34,759 nucleotides of DNA from the NCBI GenBank assembly GCA_029856435.1, contig JAHQXB010000163.1, positions 1 to 34,759 of the forward strand, in the 5' to 3' direction. The DNA is from Candidatus Jordarchaeia archaeon (GTDB lineage Archaea; Asgardarchaeota; Jordiarchaeia; Jordiarchaeales; Jordiarchaeaceae). The number at the start of each line of letters is the position of its first letter. Within the stretch, counting starts at the first letter, position 1. The notes under the pieces are model-generated. The model was given only the letters and a program-made list of their open reading frames with translations. It was not told the origin of the DNA and did not search any database. Made by a program: the position numbers and the translations under genes. Shown here piece by piece: positions 16,559 to 24,340 of this stretch.

Positions 16559-17107
16559 CTAGAAGGATTTGAATTTTCCTTTGGGGGAGTTGTATATGGA
16601 GCACTTGTTTGGAGTTTCACCTTTGGGGGTGTAGCCACACACGGAGCACATGTTTATTGGTCCAAAACTGGCGTCTTTGCCCTAGTCTACAGATTTTTTG
16701 CCTTTTCATATAAATCAAGATGGGTGGGTCTTCTCAGCTACAAGAGCCTACTCAAAACTATTCGCTGCAGCCTTTTCGTCTTGAAGATTAGCTACAGCAA
16801 TGTAGGTGGGGTACATCTCGTTGACTTCGAAGGTTTCCCCATCAATTCCCGCTTGAAGATCCTCATAAGTGTTTGTGGTTCCAAAGATGGCTCCAGAAAT
16901 GGTAACGGCTTCCCCCCTGCTTTTTATAATGCGGTAGTGGTTGCCTGCATGAAACTTCTCGGCAAAAGATGTTGCCTGAAACAATCGGACAACGTTGGGA
17001 AACTTGTTCTTCTCTGCTCTCTCTGAATAAATTAAATATCTCATGTGAGCCTGGCCCTCTTCAGCATAAACACTTCTAAGATTAGTTTCAGTCATTTCCT
17101 TAGCCAT
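16559..17107 (-). pseudogene. rbr: Rubrerythrin, inactivated by nonsense and frameshift changes
   Basis: The intact first part starts at ATG 17107 (GGAGGG upstream) and reads as a rubrerythrin diiron domain: AKEMTETNL, GQAHMRYLIYSERAEK, SFAEKFHAGNH, GETFEVNEMYP. After ANSFE comes TAG, where the family usually has Trp. The sequence then continues as ALVAEKTHPS. A +1 shift gives DLYEKAK, a compensating shift in an A-run gives KSVD, then another TAG, GKD, and finally the C-terminal rubredoxin domain MCSVCGYTPKGETPNKCSI ending at the stop 16559-16561. In that domain the last Cys has become Tyr. The second ExxH iron-ligand helix (EKTHP) lies beyond the first stop, so the 119-residue product from ATG 17107 could not form the diiron site. 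Normal function would be peroxide reduction. Confidence 0.9.
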
Positions 17108-17493
17108 AAAATACGCCCTCCAATATTTTAAAAATTGATAGTATATCATATAGGGGAAGAAGTATATTCATTTCCTAATCATTTGTGGAAAATAAATCCC
17201 CACGGATTTAGGAAAACACTCTTTAAATCTTCTTCCCAGAATTAGTTTGGTTCGTGCATTTGAGGACCAAGGGGCCTTCAACGTCAAAAAAGCTGAATTT
17301 AAGTTTAACGCGTTGATAAAAAACTTGAAACAGCCCCCTTTTTCAGAAAAGGAGTCTTATAAAACCAGATCTATTCTCACTGGTCAAACGTGGGCAAGTT
17401 AGATTTTGGTTTCCAAGAGATTAAAAAAGTTTAAGAAGCAAGTTTTACAATGGTTTTCAAACAAGCTATTATAACGGGAAAATATTTTGTTGC
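17108..17493. other. 386-bp divergent intergenic region
   Basis: It separates the rubrerythrin pseudogene from the glycyl-radical enzyme gene. It contains the overlapping inverted repeats listed separately at 17171-17215 and A/T-rich stretches that may hold both promoters. No short gene with a ribosome site or RNA gene was recognised. Confidence 0.5.
17171..17215. promoter_or_regulatory. Overlapping inverted repeats, operator candidate
   Basis: TTTCCTAA (17171-17178) is the exact reverse complement of TTAGGAAA (17208-17215). Nested inside, TAAATCC (17193-17199) pairs with GGATTTA (17204-17210) around a 4-nt spacer. The two pairs share three bases, so they are alternatives if formed as RNA, but both could be protein-binding dyads on DNA. 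It lies about 65 nt upstream of the rubrerythrin start and about 280 nt upstream of the glycyl-radical enzyme start. Confidence 0.4.
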
Positions 17494-19896
17494 GTGGTAG
17501 GTTTTATGAAAGCCTCCCAGGATGTTAAGGGTAAGCTTATTGTTAAGGCGGTTAGAAATGTTAGAAGAGGCTATACGAAGGATGAAGCCACAAGGGGCAT
17601 GTTTCGTCCAGGAATCAAGTTGGATTTACAGAGGTCACGCCTAATAACTGAATCGTACAAGATGACTGAAGGCGAGCCCATGCCCATAAGGAGGGCTAAG
17701 GCTCTAGACCATATCCTCAGCAATTTAAAGATTTATATTCAGCCCTGGGAACGCATAGTGGGTAACCACACTGAGGAGCCCAGCGGTCTCTTTTTCCCCA
17801 TAGATATGAATTGGAGAAGCGTTTGGAGGGCTGTCAATTCTGTGGAGGGAAAAGGCCTCCTTGACGATGATGGGCGAAAAGAGTTGGAGGAACTCTGCAA
17901 ATACTGGGATGGTAAATGCATGAGTGATAGGCACAAAAACTTTTTTGGCGGAGAATTAGCCAAATACTGGAGGTATGATGGAACCTTCCTGTGGACCCAC
18001 TGGTCAGAGTTAGGAGTGCCTGATTACGAGAAACTGTTCCGTGTCGGGCTCAAGGGCCTAATTAAAGAAGCAGAGAATAAGCTGGAAGAAATAGAGAGGG
18101 AAGTTCCCCGCAGCTACGTGGAAAAGAAGGAATTCCTACTAGGAGTTATAATCGCACTCAAAGCAGTCATAAAATATGCCCACAGATACGCTAAACTCGC
18201 CAGAGAAATGGCTGAAAGGGAAACCAGAGATAAAGAGTTGAAGCAGAGGCTTCTGGAGATTGCTGAGAACTGCGAATGGGTTCCAGAAAACCCGCCTCGC
18301 ACATTTCTGGAAGCCCTACAGTTCTTCTTCATCATCCACCTGGTACGCTACGTGGAATATTCCACGTTGGGAATTGGAGTGAGGTTCGACAAGGTTTTTG
18401 GGCCCTACTACGAAAAGGATATCGCTGAGGGACGCCTCACAAGAGAGGAAGCCTTAGAACTGTTACAGTTGCTCTGGGTTAAACTGCACGAATTGGGGCT
18501 AATTTATTCCCCCCTACTTACAGCTATTTATGGGGGCGTAGCCTCCCTCCAAGCCATCACAATAGGTGGAACAGACTCAGAAGGCAGGGATGTTACAAAC
18601 GAAGTTAGCTACCTTGTTCTAGACACCGCCCTATCTATGCGCACCCTTGAGCCGAGCATCGCCCTGCGGGTTCACGATGGCACTCCAGACGAACTCTTGG
18701 AGAAGGCTGTCGATGTAATACGTACGGGCATAGGGTACCCTTCACTATTCAATGATCGAGCCATTATTCCCCTACTTCAGAGGTGGAATGTGCCCCTAAA
18801 GGATGCCCGTGACTACTCTGTAAGTGGCTGTGTCTACATAGAGATTCCCGGAAAGTGTATGGCCCGCCGCGCCCCGGGGGGCATCGTCCTACCTAAATGT
18901 TTGTGGTGGGCTCTTCACCAAGGCAAAGACCCAAAGACTGGGGAGCAGAGGGGTGCGCCCACGCCGGATCCCCGAACTTTTAAATCTGTGGAGGACGTGA
19001 TGAACGCTTATCTGGAGCAAGTGCGGTTTTTCTTTGATAAACAGTTGAAGTTGGAAGATACTTGCCGTGAACTCTACGAGAAGTATCTTCCAAGGCCCTA
19101 TTACTCGGCAATTCTGGACGGCTGTATAGAGAAGGCGATGGATTGCAGAAAGTGGGCCTATCCCACTAACTCATTCTGCGTAATTATTGGTCCCACAAAT
19201 GTTGCGGACTCCATAGCGGCTATTAAAAAGGTGGTTTTTGAGGATAAAAAGGTCACCATGGAGGAACTCATAGAGGCCATGGATAATAACTGGAAAGGAT
19301 ATGAGCACATTAGGCAGTTAATGCTCCAGGCGCCCAAGTATGGAAACGATGACGACTATGTGGATGAAATAATGAATGAGGTGCAAGTAAAAACAGAAGC
19401 AGTGATAGAATCATTCAGGGATCGCTTTGGACATCCCTGCCGTGGTGATGGGAGCGGTGTTTCTGCCACCTATGGTGTTGCTTTTGACACCCCTGCAACT
19501 CCTGATGGGCGCTTCGACGGGGAACCATTCGCAGATGCCACTCTCTCCCCCATGATGGGCAGAGATCAGAAAGGGCCCACTGCTGTTCTCAGCTCTGCTG
19601 CCAAAGTCGATGCAGTTAAAACTTACAATCATCTGCTTAATCAGAAGTTTTTGCCAAGTTATCTTGAGGGCGATTACAAACCCGTTTTTATACAGTATCT
19701 CAAAACTTGGAGAGAAATGGGAATACCCCACATACAATTCAACATTGTGGACAAGAAAACCCTAATCGAAGCCCAGATGAAGCCTCAGGAGCACCAGGAC
19801 CTTATTGTACGTGTTGCGGGTTATAGTGCCTACTTTGTGGATCTCAGTAAGGGATTGCAGGACGCAATAATAGCAAGAACCGAACAAAAGTTTTAA
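17494..19896 (+). CDS. Glycyl-radical enzyme, pyruvate-formate-lyase family, atypical active site
   Basis: An 800-residue glycyl-radical enzyme. The C-terminal radical loop is IVRVAGYSAYFVDL with Gly776 as the radical site. The thiyl residue is Cys446 in YSVSGCVYIEIPGK. In most eliminase, dehydratase and decarboxylase members the motif is GCVE, where Glu two residues after Cys is the general acid/base. Here that position is Tyr448. It is not true PFL, which has a Cys-Cys pair. Length and the rest of the fold, for example GGVASLQAITIGGTD and the DATLSPMMGRDQKGPTA C-terminal segment, are normal for the family. The start is GTG 17494 or the in-frame ATG 17506. The activase follows 56 nt downstream. 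The substrate cannot be assigned; loss of the acid/base Glu argues against diol dehydratase, choline lyase and 4-hydroxyphenylacetate decarboxylase chemistry. Confidence 0.9.
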   Translation: MVGFMKASQDVKGKLIVKAVRNVRRGYTKDEATRGMFRPGIKLDLQRSRLITESYKMTEGEPMPIRRAKALDHILSNLKIYIQPWERIVGNHTEEPSGLFFPIDMNWRSVWRAVNSVEGKGLLDDDGRKELEELCKYWDGKCMSDRHKNFFGGELAKYWRYDGTFLWTHWSELGVPDYEKLFRVGLKGLIKEAENKLEEIEREVPRSYVEKKEFLLGVIIALKAVIKYAHRYAKLAREMAERETRDKELKQRLLEIAENCEWVPENPPRTFLEALQFFFIIHLVRYVEYSTLGIGVRFDKVFGPYYEKDIAEGRLTREEALELLQLLWVKLHELGLIYSPLLTAIYGGVASLQAITIGGTDSEGRDVTNEVSYLVLDTALSMRTLEPSIALRVHDGTPDELLEKAVDVIRTGIGYPSLFNDRAIIPLLQRWNVPLKDARDYSVSGCVYIEIPGKCMARRAPGGIVLPKCLWWALHQGKDPKTGEQRGAPTPDPRTFKSVEDVMNAYLEQVRFFFDKQLKLEDTCRELYEKYLPRPYYSAILDGCIEKAMDCRKWAYPTNSFCVIIGPTNVADSIAAIKKVVFEDKKVTMEELIEAMDNNWKGYEHIRQLMLQAPKYGNDDDYVDEIMNEVQVKTEAVIESFRDRFGHPCRGDGSGVSATYGVAFDTPATPDGRFDGEPFADATLSPMMGRDQKGPTAVLSSAAKVDAVKTYNHLLNQKFLPSYLEGDYKPVFIQYLKTWREMGIPHIQFNIVDKKTLIEAQMKPQEHQDLIVRVAGYSAYFVDLSKGLQDAIIARTEQKF

Positions 19897-19904
19897 ACTA
19901 AAAA

Positions 19905-19922
19905 GGCGGTGGGATTTCCGCC
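19905..19922 (+). other. Small hairpin between enzyme and activase genes
   Basis: GGCGG (19905-19909) pairs with CCGCC (19918-19922) around an 8-nt loop, just after the glycyl-radical enzyme stop. No T-run follows, so it is more likely an mRNA processing or 3'-end stabilising structure, giving more enzyme than activase, than a terminator. Confidence 0.35.
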
Positions 19923-19952
19923 ACTGTTATTGGAGATGTTGCTTGAAATGGA

Positions 19953-20882
19953 TTGTTAAGGGTGGGTGTAAAAAATCTGAAGTTAAAGGGACTTATTTTT
20001 AATATTCAGAGGTTCAGCATTCATGATGGGCCTGGAATAAGAACCACGGTTTTCTTGAAGGGGTGCCCTCTGAGATGCCTTTGGTGTTCCAATCCTGAAT
20101 CTCACGAGCCCTTTCCTACTATTATTGTTCGAGACATTAAGTGTGCTAAGTGTGGAAGCTGCGCTTTGGTGTGTCCTGTGGGTGCCATAAGCTTTGACAG
20201 GGAGAGGGGAAGAGTGATTAACTGGTCGGCTTGTAATCAGTGCTTGGTTTGTGTGGATGCTTGCAAATACCGGTCGCTTAGCATTTGTGGAAGACATATG
20301 GATGTTGATGAGGTTCTTGGGGAGGTGTTGAGAGATGTGCCCTTCTACAAAAATTCTGGTGGTGGGGTGACTGTTTCGGGGGGTGAGCCTCTATTACAAT
20401 GGGAGTTTGCTTCTGAGCTTTGTAAAACCTTTAGGGAAAACAAGCTCCATACTGCTCTCGAGACGTGTGGCTTTGCTCCCTGGAAAATTTTTGAGAGGGT
20501 TTTGGAACATGTGGATTTGGTTCTTTATGATGTTAAGCACCTTGACCCCGTGAAACACAGGGAGGGTACTGGTGTGGATAATGAAGTGATTTTGGATAAC
20601 CTTCATAAAGCAGCAAAAAGGAGACCGGTCTGGATTAGGGTACCCTTAATTGCGGGTTATAATGATTCAAAAGAGCACATTAAAAGCGTGGTGAATTTAG
20701 CCAGAGAGGTGGACGCCAAAAAGATTTCATTGCTGCCCTACCATGAGGGTGGGAAGTCTAAGTGTGAACAAATTGGAAAAACTTATCCCATTCCAGACGC
20801 TAAAGCCCCCCCAGAAGAGTATGTCAAAGAACTAAAAAAGTATATTACAGAGTTAGGAGTGGAAGCAACCATAGGTCACTAG
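19953..20882 (+). CDS. Glycyl-radical enzyme activating protein (radical SAM)
   Basis: A 309-residue radical-SAM protein that makes the glycyl radical on its partner. The N-terminal FSIHDGPGIRTTVFLKGCP leads into the cluster motif Cys38-x3-Cys42-x2-Cys45 (GCPLRCLWC). An inserted dicluster ferredoxin domain follows (Cys64, 67, 70, 74 and Cys94, 97, 100, 104), as in activases of glycerol dehydratase- and decarboxylase-type enzymes and unlike PFL activase. The SAM-binding GGGVTVSGGEPLLQ is near residue 131. The start is uncertain: TTG 19953, or GTG 19962 in the same frame; no clean ribosome site decides. It lies 56 nt after the enzyme gene, same strand, so pairing is clear. Electrons probably come from reduced ferredoxin. 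Confidence 0.92.
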   Translation: MLRVGVKNLKLKGLIFNIQRFSIHDGPGIRTTVFLKGCPLRCLWCSNPESHEPFPTIIVRDIKCAKCGSCALVCPVGAISFDRERGRVINWSACNQCLVCVDACKYRSLSICGRHMDVDEVLGEVLRDVPFYKNSGGGVTVSGGEPLLQWEFASELCKTFRENKLHTALETCGFAPWKIFERVLEHVDLVLYDVKHLDPVKHREGTGVDNEVILDNLHKAAKRRPVWIRVPLIAGYNDSKEHIKSVVNLAREVDAKKISLLPYHEGGKSKCEQIGKTYPIPDAKAPPEEYVKELKKYITELGVEATIGH

Positions 20883-20971
20883 TGACAGGTAAATATGACC
20901 AAAAGACTTTTCAATTATGGGTAAAGCATGGTATTTTAACTAGGAATTAGTTAATTTAGAGGTGTCAAGGT

Positions 20972-21628
20972 TTGGAGATAAAGGCTCTCGTCTTTGATTT
21001 GGAGGGTACACTTTACAACTCTAGGGAACTTGCCAATGAGTGGCGTGTTCAGGTATTTAAACTACTCAAGGAGAAAACGGGGAGAAGCGAGGAGGATATT
21101 TTGAAAGAATTTTTAAAGATAACTGAAGAATTAAGGGGGCAAGGCTTCAGGAGACCGCCCGTTTCTATGATAGTGGAAAAAGTGGGAATAACTAGGGAGG
21201 AATTCTACAAAGCGATAGACTCGGTGGATGCTAAAAAATTTTTGAAACCAGACCCGGAACTGAAACAAGCTTTGGAACATATGAAGAAGCGGTGGAAGCT
21301 GGCTATGCTTACAAATCTGAGCCGTAAAAGTACTCTCAACATAATTGAAGCCCTGGGCTTAGAACCAGAGATTTTTAATCCCCTGATTACTGCGAGTGAA
21401 ATGGAAAAAGGAAAACCTGACCCGGAACCCTTCAAAAAAATAATTGAGGATTTAGACTTGGAGCCCTCATCCATATTGATGGTGGGTGACAGTGTTTCCT
21501 CGGACCTGGCACCCGCCAAGAAGTTGGGAATGAAAACCGCTCTTGTCAGCGAGAAGGAAAGCTCCCCCCTAGCAGACATAAAAGTTAAAAACATCGTAGA
21601 ATTAAAAGAAATCCTTGAAAACAAATAA
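20972..21628 (+). CDS. HAD-superfamily hydrolase with DxE motif I
   Basis: A 218-residue HAD hydrolase with an alpha-helical cap inserted after motif I (subclass I). Motif I is VFDLEGTLYNS (7-17), with Asp9 as nucleophile and Glu instead of the usual second Asp. Motif II is MLTNLS, motif III the Lys in EKGKPDPEPF, motif IV VGDSVSSDL. A DxE variant is known in enolase-phosphatase E1 and some other HAD proteins, so the change does not mean inactivity. The start is TTG with GAGGTG 8 nt upstream. It follows the activase by 89 nt on the same strand and may be in the same transcript, suggesting dephosphorylation of a metabolite linked to the glycyl-radical reaction, which is inference from position. 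Confidence 0.85.
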   Translation: MEIKALVFDLEGTLYNSRELANEWRVQVFKLLKEKTGRSEEDILKEFLKITEELRGQGFRRPPVSMIVEKVGITREEFYKAIDSVDAKKFLKPDPELKQALEHMKKRWKLAMLTNLSRKSTLNIIEALGLEPEIFNPLITASEMEKGKPDPEPFKKIIEDLDLEPSSILMVGDSVSSDLAPAKKLGMKTALVSEKESSPLADIKVKNIVELKEILENK

Positions 21629-22090
21629 AAACTATCCATTTAAACACAATCTTTAGTTCGAAAATCAACCACTTACATACATAAATCTGACTTAAAAAAA
21701 TAAGGAGGATAAAAGCTATTCAAGAAAACTTGGAATTCTTTTCTCAAGTGAAAAAGGGCTAATTACCGCTTGAAAAACCTCAATTAACTTCCCCAAAAAT
21801 AATTGAATGTTAGGGTCACACTTTTTTTGAGACGAATTCAGGCAACCTTTTGTATCCCCACTATTCTCTAAAATAGGCTTAATTTTTCAAGATTGGTAGA
21901 GATGTTGATTTTTCTGCTCTTACCTCTTTTTTTGGGCCGGAACATGAAACCTATTCCACAAAGATTTTTCTGAAGAAGCGAAAGAATCTAAAAACCATTC
22001 AGGTAGACATCAAAAACTTTTTATTAAGTTGCTCTTCCTAAGATATGAGAAGTCGTGATTCTGTTATCCTCTCTTTTGGAGTGATGAGTT
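21629..22090. other. 462-bp intergenic region, no gene seen
   Basis: A/T-rich DNA between two same-strand genes. A perfect ribosome-site-like AAGGAGGA occurs near 21700-21708 but is followed only by a frame of about ten codons starting at a TTG near 21729, so I do not call a gene. GGAGTGATG at 22079-22087 is the ribosome site of the next gene. Confidence 0.5.
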
Positions 22091-23575
22091 TTGTCTGAGA
22101 AATTTGATGTGGTAGTTATTGGCGCTGGTTTAGGTGGGCTCTCCTCAGCCGCCACCCTAGCTAAAAACGGTCTGAGCGTTTTGCTCCTGGATAAACACTA
22201 CAAGCCGGGTGGATATGCAACTTCCTTTGTTAGGGGTAGGTTTGAGTTCGAAGTGGCGCTCCATGCTCTCTCTGGACTGGATCTTGACCGTAAGCGGGGT
22301 TACATGTACCGAATGCTTGAGGAGCTTGGAATAACGAAGAGGGTGGAATTCGTTAAACTTTCCACGCTCTACAAGTCAGTCTACCCAGATTTTGAGTTTG
22401 TGATGCCCGCCGGAAGAGAGAATATTGAGAATGTTCTATTTGACACTTTTCCCAAGGAATCTGAAGGCATTAAGCGTTTCCTTGACCGAATAAGTGCTAC
22501 AAACGCTGTTCTCACCGGGCTTCAGAGAGGGGGAGTGACAAAAGAGCAGATTCAGGAACACTTTGTAAAGTATCAAGATAAGACACTTGCAGAAGTGTTA
22601 AATGCCGACGTTAAAGATGTTAGGGCTCGCGCAATCCTCTCCCAGCTTACTGGCTACTTTGGACTTCCACCCTCAAAGGTTTCCTACATAATAGCTGCGT
22701 CTGGCCTAGACACCTACTTCATGTATGGCGGAGCCCAAATAAGGGGTACCTCCCACACCTTGGCAAATGCCTTCGTAGAGTCCATTACCGAATTTGGGGG
22801 AGAAGTTAGATTAAGCAATGGAGCAAAGAAAATTCTCACAGAAGAAGGCAGAGTAACCGGAGTTGTAACTGAGAAAAACGAGAAAATACAAACAAATTAC
22901 ATAGTTTCAAATGTTAACCCCTTTGCACTATGCAACTTAATAGGCCTAGATAAGATGCCTGAGTCCTTCTTGGAGAAGCTACGCTCAAAGCCCATAGCCA
23001 TAGCAACAGTCTGTGTTTACTTGGGACTGGATGTACCGTACACTGAGCTGGGACTGGATGAATTTGAAATGTTTATTAGCTCAAGCTACGACTTTGACCG
23101 ACTCTACAAAATGAGAAGTCTGGAGCCAACCGAGATTGGACTTGCCACCTACAACCTGGCTTACTCTGAGGCCTCACCGCCCGGAACAACCATTGTGGTG
23201 CTTACCACCATCGCTAATGGCGATGCCTGGACAAAACTGAATCCCGCACAGTACTTTGAAACCAAGACTAGAGTTGGTGACAGAATATTAAGGATCGCTG
23301 AGGAGAAAGTTCCAGGATTAAGGGAGCATATTGAGGTGGTGGAGGTAGCCACACCAATCACAAATATGCGGTACACGGGGAATCCTGAAGGCACAATACT
23401 TGGAACCCCTTACACTCCCGATAACATCCTTGGAAAACGCTTGCCACAAGATGGCCCATTTAAAGGGCTTTACCTTGCCGGAGCCTGGACCCAGGTTGGT
23501 GGAGGATACCAAACCTGCTTGATGTCTGGAAACTGGGCCGCAAACAAGATTCTCAGCGAGTTTAAAAGAAAATAA
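22091..23575 (+). CDS. CrtI-like FAD-dependent oxidoreductase (phytoene desaturase/retinol saturase family)
   Basis: A 494-residue flavoprotein. The N-terminal FAD loop is VVIGAGLGGLSSAATLAKNG (8-27), followed by the family Gly-rich motif DKHYKPGGYATSF (35-47). The C-terminal FAD motif is GLYLAGAWTQVGGGYQTCLMSG. This arrangement is that of phytoene desaturase, carotenoid isomerase (CrtISO) and retinol saturase-like enzymes, which desaturate, isomerise or reduce isoprenoid chains. No phytoene synthase or lycopene cyclase gene lies nearby, so carotenoid synthesis is not supported by context; archaeal homologues may act on other isoprenoids such as lipid side chains or quinones. The start is TTG with GGAGTGATG just upstream. 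It appears monocistronic. Confidence 0.82.
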   Translation: MSEKFDVVVIGAGLGGLSSAATLAKNGLSVLLLDKHYKPGGYATSFVRGRFEFEVALHALSGLDLDRKRGYMYRMLEELGITKRVEFVKLSTLYKSVYPDFEFVMPAGRENIENVLFDTFPKESEGIKRFLDRISATNAVLTGLQRGGVTKEQIQEHFVKYQDKTLAEVLNADVKDVRARAILSQLTGYFGLPPSKVSYIIAASGLDTYFMYGGAQIRGTSHTLANAFVESITEFGGEVRLSNGAKKILTEEGRVTGVVTEKNEKIQTNYIVSNVNPFALCNLIGLDKMPESFLEKLRSKPIAIATVCVYLGLDVPYTELGLDEFEMFISSSYDFDRLYKMRSLEPTEIGLATYNLAYSEASPPGTTIVVLTTIANGDAWTKLNPAQYFETKTRVGDRILRIAEEKVPGLREHIEVVEVATPITNMRYTGNPEGTILGTPYTPDNILGKRLPQDGPFKGLYLAGAWTQVGGGYQTCLMSGNWAANKILSEFKRK

Positions 23576-24340
23576 AAAGAATTAGTGTGTCCACATTCAA
23601 GGATTTAGAAAAGCCCTTACAAAAAGTGAGTAGATAAGAGGGGTAGCCTGAACTTTAAAATCCTTTACTACTAACATGATTTAGGAGAGAAGGTGTTAAA
23701 ACTGCTTCCATTTAGAAAGTTTGTTAACTTGATTCCAACTGTTAACAGGGCTTAAAGAAAAACCATTAAAATTATTATTCTTTAAAAACAGCCGTACACA
23801 TAACATGTGCCGTGCAGCCGATTCCAGCCAAGGATGCGGGAAATTCGAAAAAAACCAAAGAGGGCAGGGCCACAACCGCAATAGTGTTCGAAAAATTGGG
23901 TTGAGGGAGCGGAGTGGGCTTATCTGGAGGCTTGTTTGCGCACTTGTTTTTCTCGCCAAAAACAGCCACAGAGCACATAATTTTCCCTTAAGTAAAAACG
24001 GCTAAAAACATCTTTCGAACAGTATTGGCCACAACTGGGAAAATCCCTCACCAAAAGCAGGGGAGATGTGTCTGCTTCAACCGTTCCCCGGGCGAAAATC
24101 TCTCCATGAAACCGGGGAAGGAAGACCCAAATTTATGCAAGGTTAATGCTGGGTCAGAACGGGTCTTGGAATTATTCTAAATTCTTTTATTCACAGTTAT
24201 GAGTAGTATTCTCCATTCTTTGTAGCTAAGATAATTGTTTAACGGAGAAGCTTCCTAGTTAGGGATGTGGATAAATCTAATATATTTCCAGTAAAACTTT
24301 ATTTTTTGCCTACACCGATGCTTTGGAAGTCTGTGTTTTT
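23576..24340. other. 765-bp intergenic region with candidate structured RNA
   Basis: No convincing protein gene. The frames at 23696-23978 (reverse strand) and 23805-24005 (forward) have no ribosome site or family motif. The second half, 24037-24167, is rich in inverted repeats and is listed separately. AATATATTT near 24279-24287 is a TATA-like box suited to the MFS gene; it lies downstream of the structured stretch, so that stretch is not simply the leader of the MFS mRNA. Confidence 0.45.
24037..24167. ncRNA. Candidate structured RNA with a possible kissing-loop
   Basis: Hairpin A: AAGCAG (24055-24060) with CTGCTT (24072-24077), 11-nt loop. Hairpin B: TTCCCCGG (24084-24091) with CCGGGGAA (24112-24119), a perfect 8 bp with a 20-nt loop. 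The loop of A (GGGAGAT, 24061-24067) can pair with the loop of B (ATCTCTC, 24098-24104) through 7 bp including one G-U. Hairpin C: AAGACCC (24122-24128) with GGGTCTT (24161-24167), with an alternative partner TGGGTC at 24150-24155. A weak GGGA/TCCC hairpin precedes A at 24037-24047. Two loops that match each other are unlikely in random DNA but not impossible. Strand is unproven; described as read on +. Confidence 0.35.

Noticed and set aside
16559-16780. Stop-codon readthrough or recoding in rubrerythrin
   Set aside because: Stops of different types, paired indels and a lost Cys ligand fit decay better, and no other gene in the window has in-frame stops of this kind except the dead IS.
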